A stretch of 64,000 nt of DNA from Paenibacillus sp. FSL W8-0426 (GCF_037969725.1 NZ_CP150203.1:574001-638000), one strand, 5' to 3'; positions 26,877-35,936 are shown, counted from the stretch's first letter. The notes: a model not told the origin generated them from the letters alone. Translations and numbers: made by a program.

Positions 26877-27353
26877 ATGAGCGATATGCTGGTTGCACTG
26901 TATCGATTGCCGGAACAGGACAAGGAGCTTGATGAGTTAAGACAAAAGGGCATCGTCATTCGCAAGCCGCTTGCACCGGAAAAGCAGGTCGTGTTGGATT
27001 GGGTGAAGTCGCATTTCAGCCAGGCTTGGGCCGACGAATGCGACGTTTCTTTTTCCCGCCAGCCTGTAGCCTGCTATATTGCGATAGAGCATGGCAAATT
27101 GATCGGGTTTGCCTGTTATGAGGCAACCTGCCGCAATTTTTTCGGCCCGACAGGGGTCGGCGAACAAGCGCGGGGACGTGGAGTAGGGAAGGCTTTATTG
27201 CTAGCTTGCATGCATGCCATGCGTGCAGAAGGGTATGCCTATGCCGTTATCGGGTCCGCAGGACCAGTGGATTTCTACGCCCGTACCCTTGGTGCCGTTC
27301 CGATTGAACATTCGACGCCGGGCATATATGAAGGCATGCTGCGGGCAGACTAG
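26877..27353 (+). CDS. GNAT family N-acetyltransferase
   Basis: 158 residues. The acetyl-CoA-binding motif appears as VGEQARGRGVGKALLLACMHAM (the Q/RxxGxG/A loop RGRGVG followed by the pantetheine-binding helix), preceded by the beta-strand IEHGKLIGFACYEATCRNFFGPTGV. The acceptor cannot be told. I start at 26877, with GGAGGAG 9 bp upstream, rather than at the in-frame 26826. It lies 36 bp before the Gfo/Idh oxidoreductase gene and is probably cotranscribed with it. Confidence 0.87.
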   Translation: MSDMLVALYRLPEQDKELDELRQKGIVIRKPLAPEKQVVLDWVKSHFSQAWADECDVSFSRQPVACYIAIEHGKLIGFACYEATCRNFFGPTGVGEQARGRGVGKALLLACMHAMRAEGYAYAVIGSAGPVDFYARTLGAVPIEHSTPGIYEGMLRAD

Positions 27354-27389
27354 AACAACCTGATTACGGATAAGGGAGGAAGCGCGAGG

Positions 27390-28460
27390 ATGAATACGGG
27401 CAAAAGGCTGCATATCGGCATGATTGGCACAGGCTCCATTTCGGATCTTCATCTTAGATACTATGCCCAGAACGAACAGGCCGTGATCTATGCGATCTGC
27501 GATCTGAACGAGCAGCGGGCTGCGGCAGCGGCGCAGAAATACGAGGCACAGTCGGTGTACACCGACTACCGTGAAATGTTGAAAGACCCTCATGTGGACG
27601 CCGTCAGCATCTGCACATGGAACAATACCCATGCCGATCTTGCCATCGCAGCTTTGGAAGCGGGAAAACATGTCTTGCTGGAAAAGCCGGTTGCCACCAC
27701 GGTTGTGGATGCGCTGCGCATTCAGGAGGCGGTAAAGAAGAGCGGCTGCACCCTCGTCGTCGGATTCGTCCGGCGTTATGACAACAACATGCAGATGCTG
27801 CGCAGATTTGTGGAGGCCGGGGAGTTCGGGGAACTGTACTACGCCAAGGCTTCCCTTCTCCGAAGGCACGGGAATCCGGGAGGCTGGTTTGCCGACAAAA
27901 ATCGCTCCGGCGGAGGTCCCCTAATCGATCTGGGCGTACATATCATCGACCAATGCTGGTACATGATGGGCAGGCCCAAACCGATATCGGTAAGCGGCAA
28001 TACGTACCGGAAGCTGGGCAACCGGGCAAACGTAGAGCATCTTTCCTTTTACAAAGCAGCCGATTACAGTTCAGCCGTCAACGACGTGGAGGATATGGCC
28101 AACGCGATGATCCGATTCGAGAACGGCGCTTCGCTCGTCGTGGACGTGAGCTTTACGCTCCATGCTCGCAAGGATGAAACCTATGTGAAGCTGTACGGCG
28201 AGCGAGGGGGGCTCGAGCTCGAACCGGAGACGCTGATCGTTGCGGAGAAACACAATACGATCCTCAACATCGAACCGCAGACGGATCATTCCGGTCTTCA
28301 TATTCACAGTGCGTTCCAGAACCAGATCGACCATTTCGTGGATTGCTGTCTGAACGGCACGGAGCCGATCAGCCCCATCGCCGATGGCGTGACTTCCACC
28401 AGAATGCTGTGCGGCATTTACGAGTCAGCCGAGAAGGGAAAAGAAATTCGTTTGGACTAA
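27390..28460 (+). CDS. Gfo/Idh/MocA family NAD(P)-dependent oxidoreductase
   Basis: 356 residues. N-terminal Rossmann fold with GMIGTGSISDLH (about 10-21), the signature ALEAGKHVLLEKPVATT containing the EKP lysine typical of the family, and a C-terminal alpha/beta domain with GGPLIDLGVHIIDQCWYMMG (DxxxH of the active site). Such enzymes oxidise or reduce sugars or inositols. GGGAGGAAG lies before the ATG. It converges with the small gene on the minus strand 37 bp away. Substrate unknown. Confidence 0.9.
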   Translation: MNTGKRLHIGMIGTGSISDLHLRYYAQNEQAVIYAICDLNEQRAAAAAQKYEAQSVYTDYREMLKDPHVDAVSICTWNNTHADLAIAALEAGKHVLLEKPVATTVVDALRIQEAVKKSGCTLVVGFVRRYDNNMQMLRRFVEAGEFGELYYAKASLLRRHGNPGGWFADKNRSGGGPLIDLGVHIIDQCWYMMGRPKPISVSGNTYRKLGNRANVEHLSFYKAADYSSAVNDVEDMANAMIRFENGASLVVDVSFTLHARKDETYVKLYGERGGLELEPETLIVAEKHNTILNIEPQTDHSGLHIHSAFQNQIDHFVDCCLNGTEPISPIADGVTSTRMLCGIYESAEKGKEIRLD

Positions 28461-28497
28461 ACGCATTCACTTGGAACTATTAGATATAGCCTGGAAT

Positions 28498-28863
28498 CTA
28501 CTTGTTCATCGGTGACTGTTCATAACCAGGGTCGTCATAGTCTGTATCCTGAAGACGGTCAAGCACATTCATCTCTTCAATGGCCTGACGGGTCGGCAGC
28601 GTTCCATGATGATGCAAAAAGGCGTACAGCAGGACTAGTCCATTCGCAAACCGCTCACTTGCATCATCGTGATCAGCCGACTTATAAGGTACGGGAGCGC
28701 GTTGCAGCGTGTAGGCATCGTCATTTTCCGCAAGATCCATCAGCTCCTCCAGCCTGGCCAGCTCTTCGTCATCCAGGACGACTTCGAAAGGCGTTGATTC
28801 GCTGCGGGACTGTTCGATGAGGTTATGGGTTACCGATACATAATAATGCTTTTTTTCGACCAT
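28498..28863 (-). CDS. Conserved hypothetical protein, acidic
   Basis: 121 residues, not recognised. It begins MVEKKHYYVSVTHNLI, has a strongly acidic stretch around DDEELARLEELMDLAENDDA (about 30-49), and ends in a disordered-looking tail. The central FANGLVLLYAFLHHHGTLPTRQAIEEM could form two helices. No signal or membrane segment. GGAGG lies 10 bp before the ATG. The codon pattern and ribosome site support it as real. Confidence 0.65.
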   Translation of the reverse strand: MVEKKHYYVSVTHNLIEQSRSESTPFEVVLDDEELARLEELMDLAENDDAYTLQRAPVPYKSADHDDASERFANGLVLLYAFLHHHGTLPTRQAIEEMNVLDRLQDTDYDDPGYEQSPMNK

Positions 28864-28890
28864 CCTCGTTCAACCTCCATTCAAAAATGG

Positions 28891-28932
28891 AAAAAAGACG
28901 CTTTCCACTGTTAATAAACAGCGGAAAGCGTC
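28891..28932 (-). terminator. Rho-independent terminator of the UvrD-type helicase gene
   Basis: On the minus strand a stem of about 15 bp (arms 28897-28911 and 28918-28932, with one mismatch) is followed by six T residues at 28896-28891. It lies 51 bp after the helicase stop codon. Confidence 0.85.
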
Positions 28933-28982
28933 ATGAAACGAAATGAGAACGGAAGGGCAACGTCCTGAGCTCATTGTATAGT

Positions 28983-31544
28983 TTATCTGAAGCGTGCATC
29001 CCTTCCGGTAACGGGAACGCTGCGTGTGCCCGCCTCCATGGGGCCGGAGCACAAGGGGCATTCAGGCGGACCCGAGGCTGTTCTGCGCCCGGAGCTGCTG
29101 CGGGAGTGAGTGTCCGTCTTCTGCCGCAGCCACGCCTTGCACGTCGGCGAGCTGCATTTCCAGATCGCCACAACTTCCGTGCGTCCGCCGTCGCTTGATG
29201 TTCCACTATTTGTGGCGGATGCCGAAATGGAGGACGTGTTCTGCCGGACGCTTGGCGTACTGTAGGCTTTGTGATTGCGTACTTCCCCGCTTCGCCTGCG
29301 ATCCTTTGGCTCCGGTGTTTCGGCATCGCCGCCGTTGATTTTGCGCCTGTGGATCATATCCCTTTTGCCGGAGTCTGCTCCGGAGCGAGTGGGAGAGGCG
29401 GAGCCGTTGCCATAGGATCTATGCGAGGAGCCATAAGCTCCGGAATCCGTGTTTTTGCGTTTGTCCGGCACGGTGATGCCGAACGCCTCCAGCAGAAAAC
29501 GCGACACATCGGCAGGTTTGCCGTGGTGGCTGGCAGGAGAAGTCACGTACAGGTACTGCTTGGCACGCGTTACGGCTACGTAAGCAAGCCGCCGTTCTTC
29601 CTCGATCGCAAGCTCCAGGTCGGCAGCGGTTTGCTGCACGGTGAGGGCGGCCTTTTGATCATCGGGCAAATCTTGCCGGAGGGCCGAGCTATGCGGAATT
29701 ATGCCTTCACTGGCGCCGATCCAATACACGCAGGGAAATTCGAGCCCTTTGGCACGATGGATCGTCATAAGCTGAACGGCATCGCTGTCCTCGGCCCGGC
29801 GCAATGTTTCCATTTCCCTATGCCTGCGGGACAGCTCGTCGGCGAAGCCGATGAATTCTTCGACGGTTTCGAAGCGTTTGGCTGCCGCTTCGAATTCGTC
29901 GAGCGTCTCCAGCATCGTTTCCCGGTAATGCGTAAATATGCTGGGGTCTCCGCTCTCCATGTATTTGTCGTAGAATTGGCGCCGCATTTCCTGAACGGCA
30001 AAGACCGGTTTCATTTTGCTGAGCGATTTGATCAGCTTGATGCGTTCCTTCACTTGTTCCTGCTGGAAAGGCTTCAGCTTATCCCATTTGGCCAGATGAA
30101 TCAGCGGATACTTCTTGGCCTGCTGTTGTTCGGAGCGTTGAATCCACTCCAAGCCGGCATCGCGGGATACGTACAGCGGACCGAGCGCGCTGGGGAGTGC
30201 TTCCGCCGAACGGGGGTTGAGCGACAACCGCAGGTGATCCATCAGCGGCCGGATCAAGGACTGATCATAGAAGACAGGGGATGCGCCATGTTGAATGAAG
30301 GGCACGTCCTTCAATACCAGTTGCTCGAAAACGGCCCGGCTGCTGCTCGCGGTACGGTGAAGAATCGCAATGTCGCGGTAACGGAACATGCCGTCCTCGA
30401 CCTGGCTGCACAATTGCTCGACGACCCAGGCAGCTTCCTCCTCGGCATTGGAGGGCGTTGCGAAGCGCGGTGCGTCACCGCGATGTCCGGCTGCTCGCAG
30501 CGTTTTGTGGCGCCTGCGTTTGTTGCGGGCAACAAGCTCGCTCCCAAGCCCCAGGATGCGCGCATCGCTGCGATAGTTGATGTCCAGCGTCACGATGCGT
30601 GCTCCGGGATAGACTTTATCGAACTCCAGAATCGATTCCTGCCTCGCGCCATTAAAGGTATAGATCGTCTGGTCGTCATCGCCGACAACCATCAGGTTGC
30701 GATGCGCCGATGCCAGCTTCTGCACGATTTCGTATTGAAGATGATTCGTATCCTGGAATTCGTCGACCATGATGTACTGGAAGCGCCTTTGCAAGGGCTC
30801 AAGGACGGCCGGATCGCGGAGCAAGGCGGCGGCACGCAGCAAAATATCGTCGAAATCCATTTTGTTCCGGTCCCGTTTCCATTCCTCGTATCCGATCAGC
30901 ACACGTTTGGCGTCGCGTTCTTCCTGCGTTTTTTCGGGGAGGTCGGCCGTTGCGGAGCCTTGCATTTTCCAGGCGGACAGCATGGCAAGCAGGCTTTCTG
31001 GCTGGAATGCCTCACTCATGCCATATTGGCGCAAAAGCATTTTGATCACGGTGTGCTGGGCTCTTGGTTCGCCGAAGATGTCTTCTTGCGTGCCGTAGTG
31101 GCGAAGCAGCGTCAGCGCAAAGGAGTGGAACGTACGGGCCTGCACCGCTCTTGCGGCTGCCGGGCGAATGCCGGGCAAGGAGGCGATGCGGTCCTTCATC
31201 TCCGCTGCGGCTTTATTCGTGAACGTCACCAGCAGAATGCTGCCGGCGTGCACGCCGTGAATCGCCATCAGGTAGCCTGCTCTGGCTGCCAGCACCGTCG
31301 TTTTGCCGCAGCCGGCACCAGCGAGGGTGAGCAGCGGGCCTTTGTTGTGGCGCACAGCCGAAATTTGCGGCCCGTTGAGCCGGATGCCGGCTTCCTCCAG
31401 CGAACGGAAATAGGCTGCATCCGCCTCGTCTGCCCTGACGAGCTGCCTGCTTGTTTCCAGCGGCGCCGAGGGCGATTGCGGCAAGGAAGCAGCGGCGGTA
31501 ACCCCCAGGGGACGGGGATAAAACGTTGAGTTCGGACTTAACAT
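28983..31544 (-). CDS. UvrD/Rep/PcrA-type superfamily 1 DNA helicase with zinc-ribbon tail
   Basis: 853 residues. Walker A AGAGCGKTT (about 76-84), the second motif MVDEFQDTNHLQY, motif III VVGDDDQTIYTFNGA, motif IV LDINYRSDARIL, and motifs V-VI MTIHRAKGLEFPCVYWIGA and AYVAVTRAKQYLYV: a 3'-to-5' helicase resembling PcrA/UvrD. After about residue 690 comes a low-complexity Ser/Asn/Gly tail ending in a four-cysteine element (CSSPTC ... CPLC), which normal PcrA lacks. The ATG at 31544 is 7 bp from GAGGTGG; the ATG at 31547 is only 4 bp from it. Housekeeping PcrA is probably elsewhere. Confidence 0.88.
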   Translation of the reverse strand: MLSPNSTFYPRPLGVTAAASLPQSPSAPLETSRQLVRADEADAAYFRSLEEAGIRLNGPQISAVRHNKGPLLTLAGAGCGKTTVLAARAGYLMAIHGVHAGSILLVTFTNKAAAEMKDRIASLPGIRPAAARAVQARTFHSFALTLLRHYGTQEDIFGEPRAQHTVIKMLLRQYGMSEAFQPESLLAMLSAWKMQGSATADLPEKTQEERDAKRVLIGYEEWKRDRNKMDFDDILLRAAALLRDPAVLEPLQRRFQYIMVDEFQDTNHLQYEIVQKLASAHRNLMVVGDDDQTIYTFNGARQESILEFDKVYPGARIVTLDINYRSDARILGLGSELVARNKRRRHKTLRAAGHRGDAPRFATPSNAEEEAAWVVEQLCSQVEDGMFRYRDIAILHRTASSSRAVFEQLVLKDVPFIQHGASPVFYDQSLIRPLMDHLRLSLNPRSAEALPSALGPLYVSRDAGLEWIQRSEQQQAKKYPLIHLAKWDKLKPFQQEQVKERIKLIKSLSKMKPVFAVQEMRRQFYDKYMESGDPSIFTHYRETMLETLDEFEAAAKRFETVEEFIGFADELSRRHREMETLRRAEDSDAVQLMTIHRAKGLEFPCVYWIGASEGIIPHSSALRQDLPDDQKAALTVQQTAADLELAIEEERRLAYVAVTRAKQYLYVTSPASHHGKPADVSRFLLEAFGITVPDKRKNTDSGAYGSSHRSYGNGSASPTRSGADSGKRDMIHRRKINGGDAETPEPKDRRRSGEVRNHKAYSTPSVRQNTSSISASATNSGTSSDGGRTEVVAIWKCSSPTCKAWLRQKTDTHSRSSSGRRTASGPPECPLCSGPMEAGTRSVPVTGRDARFR

Positions 31545-31611
31545 CATTCATCCACCTCGATATGATTCAGGGATCCGTGAAGATCCCGTTAAAAGTAATC
31601 CATTTGCCCTT

Positions 31612-31640
31612 TTCACAATCCCATTGTAAATTGGTATGAT
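31612..31640 (+). promoter_or_regulatory. Promoter for the zinc-ribbon gene, with a hairpin in its leader
   Basis: TTCACA and TATGAT are 17 bp apart, giving a leader of about 260 bases for the gene at 31905. Near its end CGTTGAATC and GATTCAACG (31858-31879) form a perfect 9-bp hairpin that stops 12 bp before the ribosome site. Otherwise the gap 31545-31904 shows no gene. Confidence 0.5.
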
Positions 31641-31904
31641 AGGGTTAGCCGCCCGAATGGGCGAACAGACAGGGCCAAAGCTTCATTATACCGAACGTAT
31701 GGTCCTGACGAAAGCCCCCGATTTCATCCAAGCGGAGGAACGAAGGGCGTGGATGAGGTTTTGCGCAACTTTTCGCCATCACGTCGTATAAGTTATATGT
31801 CGGGGCGTGACGTACCTGCTAATGATGAATGGAAATGAATCTATCAAAGGCTTTTCTCGTTGAATCGAGCGATTCAACGTTTGACGGACGGAGGAGGAGA
31901 TGTC

Positions 31905-32702
31905 ATGAAATTGCTTCAACGTATCAAAAACGGAGCAAACCGCGCTACGGAACGCGCACAGCACGCGGTTGAAATTGGCAAATTGAACAATCAGATTTTG
32001 GGCTTGCAGGAGGAACAGAGAGTCCATTTTACAGATATGGGACGTATTTTTTACGAAGGCTACCGGGCGAATGACATGATCAATATCGAGAAGGACATGG
32101 TGGAGCTTTCGAATCTGTGCGATGAGCTTCAGGATGAAATCGACGGATTGCGTACCAAAATCGCGGAATTGAAGAACGAACGCTTATGCGAATGCGGTCA
32201 TGTTGCCTCGCTGGATGCCAATTTTTGTCCGAAATGCGGACGCAAGCTTGGCGAGTTCAAGCCTGCTGCACAACAACAGGCTGATCCAGGATACCCATCT
32301 GCGCGCAACGAAGCTGCAGTGTCTCTGAGCAAGGAAAGCCCTGCCCCAGAGAATCCGAAATCGATGCCAGCGGAGGAGGAAGACCCGTACGAAGCGGCCA
32401 TCCCTTCCATTGCCGATCTGGAGGAAGAGATGGAGTATAACGGCATGGATTTCACCCAAGAGGAGAAGGAAGCTTTCGATGCCGAGTGGGAGCGGCGCCG
32501 CGAGGAGGAAATGCAGCGCGAACGCGAGCGCCAGCAGGAATTGGACGAACGGATCAGGTATTGGAAGGAAAACAATCCGATTGTGGGCAACGTTCATGTG
32601 CAGAATGAGGTTGCCCGCGAATTGGTGAATTGCCAGATTTGCGCCTCGGAGCTGCCGAAGGGCTCCAAATGGTGCCCGCGCTGCGGAGCAGAACAGATTT
32701 GA
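31905..32702 (+). CDS. Zinc-ribbon protein with N-terminal coiled coil
   Basis: 265 residues, not assigned to a named family. Residues 1-90 are helical and probably coiled-coil (KLLQRIKNGANRATERAQHA, later DLSNLCDELQDE-like heptads). A first zinc ribbon C-x1-C-x10-C-x2-C follows (CECG ... FCPKCG), then an acidic, Glu/Arg-rich helical region (about 180-225) and a second ribbon at the C-terminus (CQICA ... WCPRCG). GGAGGAGG lies before the ATG; an in-frame start at 31860 lacks one. A scaffolding or regulatory role is possible; it lies 71 bp before a TrmB regulator. Confidence 0.75.
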   Translation: MKLLQRIKNGANRATERAQHAVEIGKLNNQILGLQEEQRVHFTDMGRIFYEGYRANDMINIEKDMVELSNLCDELQDEIDGLRTKIAELKNERLCECGHVASLDANFCPKCGRKLGEFKPAAQQQADPGYPSARNEAAVSLSKESPAPENPKSMPAEEEDPYEAAIPSIADLEEEMEYNGMDFTQEEKEAFDAEWERRREEEMQRERERQQELDERIRYWKENNPIVGNVHVQNEVARELVNCQICASELPKGSKWCPRCGAEQI

Positions 32703-32773
32703 AGCAGTAGAATGGCTGCTTCACAAAAGAGGAGAGGCAGCACAGGTTGTCGACAGCATGGGGGGACGGGATA

Positions 32774-33580
32774 ATGGACCGACTGCTGCATCATATCCGT
32801 CATCTTGGCTTTACCGAGATGGAAGCAAAAATCATGGTGGAACTCGCCAAGCACGGTTCGGCTTCGGGTTATGAGGTTGCGAAACGCCTTGGCGTGTCCC
32901 GCTCGAACGTATATGCCGCGTTACAGCGAATGGAGCAGCGGGGCTTTTTGCTCCGCAGCGCCGGCGAGCCGGCCAAATACAGCGTGCTTGAACCCGAGGA
33001 ACTGACGCGTCTGATCACCGAGCAAATGCGTTCATCGCTCGATTACGTGCAGAGCAGCATGCCTAGACATGAACCGGAACAGCCTGCTTTTTATAATCTC
33101 GAAGGTGACCGGAACGTGCTGGATGCGCTAAGCCTTAAGCTGGCCGAGGCGAAACACGAGATCGTGGTGGATCTTTGGTGGGAGGAGGCCGAGCTGCTTC
33201 ACGTCGAACTCCAGCGCGCCGAAGAGCGGGGCGTACGCGTATTATGGTCTTGCGATGGCGGAGAGGGAGGTATGGAACCGCCTGTCCCGTGGGCATTTGA
33301 TTCACTGGGTGGCATGAGCAATGGCCGGAGATTCACGCTGGTCGTGGATCGCCGCTGGAGCATGCTTGGCATGCGTGGGGAAGCATGCATGACTCAAGCC
33401 GTAGTCACGGCTCATCCGGCCATGACCGGTCTGCTATTGAACCATTTTGCACAGGCATTGGTTCTGTTTGAACTGGAACAGGACATGGGCGGGGAACTCG
33501 AGGCGCGATACGGACCGCGTTATGCCGATTTGGCTGCACGTTACTGGGGGGCATTTCCCGAAGGAAATTCGGGAAGCTGA
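32774..33580 (+). CDS. TrmB family transcriptional regulator
   Basis: 268 residues. The N-terminal winged helix (about 5-75) shows GFTEMEAKIMVELAKHGSAS and YEVAKRLGVSRSNVYAALQRM, the TrmB/sugar-specific regulator signature. The C-terminal domain (about 100-240) resembles the TrmB effector domain with a phospholipase-D-like fold. GGGGGGACGGG precedes the ATG; an in-frame start at 32747 seems less likely. It lies 71 bp after the zinc-ribbon gene. The target genes are unknown. Confidence 0.85.
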   Translation: MDRLLHHIRHLGFTEMEAKIMVELAKHGSASGYEVAKRLGVSRSNVYAALQRMEQRGFLLRSAGEPAKYSVLEPEELTRLITEQMRSSLDYVQSSMPRHEPEQPAFYNLEGDRNVLDALSLKLAEAKHEIVVDLWWEEAELLHVELQRAEERGVRVLWSCDGGEGGMEPPVPWAFDSLGGMSNGRRFTLVVDRRWSMLGMRGEACMTQAVVTAHPAMTGLLLNHFAQALVLFELEQDMGGELEARYGPRYADLAARYWGAFPEGNSGS

Positions 33581-33674
33581 TCCATGCGAGATTAGGGGAT
33601 GCTCTCGCTCAGGTAGGGAGCAGGGCGGAGCATCCGGACAGGTCTTGCGTTTTTCATATTTGAGGCTGCAACGA

Positions 33675-33706
33675 GGCGCTGCGATCGGCAGCGCCTTGTT
33701 GTATTA
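33675..33706 (+). terminator. Probable terminator after the TrmB gene
   Basis: AGGCGCTGC and GCAGCGCCT form a perfect 9-bp stem with a 4-base loop, followed by TTGTTGTATT. The T-run is interrupted, so it may be weak. Confidence 0.6.
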
Positions 33707-33849
33707 TCGCCTTATGAAACAGGGAGGCTGTCGCACGAAGAAAGTATAACGCCATCCGGTTTCAGGGAACATAAACATCGGAAGTGAAACATATGCTGAT
33801 CAGGCAAAATGAATTCGTCGAGCCATCAAAGCTCCCTATTTCTTAAGTC

Positions 33850-34548
33850 TTAAGGACAACCGGGCACATGATGGAGTGCTTCAAGGATCTCGGTATAATA
33901 CGTGGTTCCATGAGGCACGAAATCGGCTGCGCGCACCTGGCGAATCACCCGCTTGAAGGGGAAAGCACTGCCGGACGCACCTTCATCTGCGACGGAGAGG
34001 GGCCCGTGGTCGCCGGAATCCTCGTATTCCGCCTGTATTCCGGTAGCTTTTACGCGGTCTGTCTGACCGCGGAACAAGGCAAGCAGCTCGTTTAAAGGAA
34101 CTTCATACAGACTGTCCACTTCGCTGGCCTGGAGCGTATAGGCCTCGAGCGGTTGATCGACGCACAGGCCATAAACGGCGCTGATTTCGTTATCGATAAA
34201 AGGAACTCCGCGCACTTCGCCTTGCAATTGCTGTTTGACGGTAAGCAGGTAGGTCAGCGCTTCAAACGGAACCGCCACCCCCAGCTCCTCTTCCGGCTCC
34301 CGGCTGGCCTCGTGCAATTGCTCGCCGGCGGTGAGATGGCCTGCAGCCGTAATATCGTAACAGCCAGGGAACGTGTCTTTGGTATCACGGCGGCGCTGGA
34401 ACAACACCATGCGCTGCTTCCCTTCGTCGCGCACGAGCCAGCAGTGGAAGGAGCGATGCCAATATCCTTGGGCATGGACTTCGTGGCGAGGTGCCGTGCC
34501 GATCCAATTTTGACGTTCATCGTAAATATCGAAACGTTCTGGGGTCAT
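33850..34548 (-). CDS. Nudix hydrolase, IPP-isomerase-like subgroup
   Basis: 232 residues. A Nudix domain with the N-terminal EIYDERQNWIGTAPRHEVH-type lead (as in IPP isomerase-like Nudix proteins of YfcD type) and the box G-x5-E-x6-RE-x2-EE-x-G in GHLTAGEQLHEASREPEEEL. The spacing between the first Glu and RE is one residue shorter than the textbook box, which I believe also occurs in this subgroup. It would hydrolyse a nucleoside-diphosphate-linked compound. The ATG at 34548 has AAGGAG 9 bp upstream; an in-frame start at 34572 is less likely. Confidence 0.83.
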   Translation of the reverse strand: MTPERFDIYDERQNWIGTAPRHEVHAQGYWHRSFHCWLVRDEGKQRMVLFQRRRDTKDTFPGCYDITAAGHLTAGEQLHEASREPEEELGVAVPFEALTYLLTVKQQLQGEVRGVPFIDNEISAVYGLCVDQPLEAYTLQASEVDSLYEVPLNELLALFRGQTDRVKATGIQAEYEDSGDHGPLSVADEGASGSAFPFKRVIRQVRAADFVPHGTTYYTEILEALHHVPGCP

Positions 34549-34628
34549 GAAACGTATCTCCTTATATAACAAGTTTAAAAGTTCAAAATTTCACAAAGTT
34601 TGCTTGACGATGAAAGGGGAAGGATTCC

Positions 34629-34931
34629 ATGGAATGCATTGTACACTTTCAAGTGATTTATCCGCAACCTCAGGAGCGCAAAAGCCTGCGCGGCCTCATT
34701 TTTGTAGGGCAAGGCCAGGAACCGGCAAACAGCCAGTTGGCGAACATGTTTAAGGATATGGGATTCAACGTACGTTTGGAGGATGAAGAGCAGCTGCTGT
34801 TTAAACCGACGGACCCTGGAGCGGATTTCGAATTTATTCGCGTGACAGAACTCGATACAGGGGAAGAAGTATACAAGGAAGACCGTGATCTGAAGGCAAT
34901 TCTGGAGCATCTCCTGCCACGTCGTTTCTAG
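34629..34931 (+). CDS. Conserved hypothetical protein
   Basis: 100 residues, no recognised domain. It has alternating strands and helices (IVHFQVIYP ... RGLIFVGQGQEPANSQLANMFKDMGFNV ... ADFEFIRVTEL), consistent with a small alpha/beta fold, and no membrane segment. GGGGAAGGA lies before the ATG and a terminator follows, which support a real gene. It is divergent from the Nudix gene with only 80 bp between them, so the promoters may overlap. Confidence 0.7.
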   Translation: MECIVHFQVIYPQPQERKSLRGLIFVGQGQEPANSQLANMFKDMGFNVRLEDEEQLLFKPTDPGADFEFIRVTELDTGEEVYKEDRDLKAILEHLLPRRF

Positions 34932-35026
34932 AAGCGGGCGGCGTGGTTTTCCGGGGCACCCGTTCTCCGGTATACATATTCAGCAATGTTGAGCAGTATT
35001 GACGCAGACAGTAAGCCATAGTAAAA

Positions 35027-35082
35027 GGCCAAGCCCATACCGACGCTGCATACGCAACGTAGAGGACTTGGCCGGTTTTTTT
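35027..35082 (+). terminator. Terminator after the 100-residue protein gene
   Basis: GGCCAAG (35027-35033) pairs with CTTGGCC (35067-35073) across a long, partly paired loop and is followed by GGTTTTTTT. Confidence 0.55.
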
Positions 35083-35110
35083 CCCGCAGGAAACGCGCAG
35101 AACCTGTTTT

Positions 35111-35605
35111 TTAGGCCGGCGATCCGCTTCCTTCCACATCCAGATGGGACGTGCAGTGCGAGCAGCGCGTGGCCGCAATCGGGATTTCGGACAGGCAGTA
35201 CTTGCATTCCTTGGTCGTTTTCGCGGGTTCGGGTTTCTTCTCTTCTTTACGTTTGAGCAAGTTAATGCCCTTCACCAGCATGAAAATGCAGAATGCCACG
35301 ATGAGGAAATCGATAAGTACGTTGATGAATTGCCCGTAAGCGATGACCGTAGCTCCTAATTCATTCGCTTGCGCGAGCGTTGTAATGTCCTGACCGTTTG
35401 CCGTTTTGATATCAGGGTCCAGGTTAATGATTTTCTGGCTGAAATCGATGCCTCCAAGCAGTTTGCCGACAGGCGGCATAATGATGTCGTTGACGATGGA
35501 CGTCACGATTTTGCCGAATGCCGCACCGATGATCACACCGACCGCCAGATCGATGACGTTGCCGCGTACGGCAAATTCTTTGAATTCTTTAAGCAAGCCT
35601 TTCAA
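35111..35605 (-). CDS. mscL: Large-conductance mechanosensitive channel with zinc-ribbon tail
   Basis: 164 residues. MscL opens in response to membrane tension and releases solutes during osmotic downshock. Signature [27 protein letters not shown] covers the N-terminal amphipathic helix and first membrane helix; the second is near [21 protein letters not shown]. After the normal end comes a tail with [18 protein letters not shown], a zinc ribbon absent from E. coli MscL but found in some Firmicutes. I start at the TTG at 35605, 8 bp after AAAGGAGAGG; an in-frame ATG 18 codons earlier has no ribosome site. Confidence 0.92.
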   Translation of the reverse strand: MKGLLKEFKEFAVRGNVIDLAVGVIIGAAFGKIVTSIVNDIIMPPVGKLLGGIDFSQKIINLDPDIKTANGQDITTLAQANELGATVIAYGQFINVLIDFLIVAFCIFMLVKGINLLKRKEEKKPEPAKTTKECKYCLSEIPIAATRCSHCTSHLDVEGSGSPA

Positions 35606-35808
35606 TCTCAGTTCCTCTCCTTTGACCGGCAAAATGCTGCCAGTGCTTATTTTCCCCATCCATTTCGCCCCAAAGCGAACTTCCGTTTACATATTGTACA
35701 AAAAAATGTCGCTGCCATCATCCTATTTCTACAATTTTAACGGGATTTCCGCAAATTACATGAAAATACTTCTTTATTTCACGGCGCCAATTCGGTATAC
35801 TTCTAACA

Positions 35809-35836
35809 TTGTCAGTTATGTATACACGTTTATGTT
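35809..35836 (+). promoter_or_regulatory. Predicted promoter of the riboswitch-xpt-pbuX unit
   Basis: TTGTCA (4 of 6) and TATGTT (4 of 6) with a 16-bp spacer, placing the transcript start near 35843, just before the aptamer. Confidence 0.45.
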
Positions 35837-35860
35837 CCTTATGAACATTCAAAAGAATAT

Positions 35861-35936
35861 GCCTTTACTCGTATATGTGCAGGAATAGGCCTGCATGTCT
35901 CTACCCGATCACCGGAATGATCGGACTACGGGAAGG
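35861..35936 (+). promoter_or_regulatory. Purine riboswitch aptamer, guanine type
   Basis: All core elements are seen: P1 (CTCGTA with TACGGG), the TATA junction, P2 TGCAGG/CCTGCA, the J2/3 element CTCTACC, P3 CGATCA/TGATCG with loop CCGGAAT, and J3/1 GACTAC. The C in GACTA, where adenine riboswitches have U, predicts guanine (or hypoxanthine/xanthine-related) recognition. It precedes xpt-pbuX, a classic target of this class. Confidence 0.93.

Noticed and set aside
29271..31529. A 752-codon open frame on the plus strand.
   Set aside because: It lies opposite the UvrD-type helicase, shows no domain, is rich in Arg/His/Leu as expected for an antisense shadow, and has no ribosome site.
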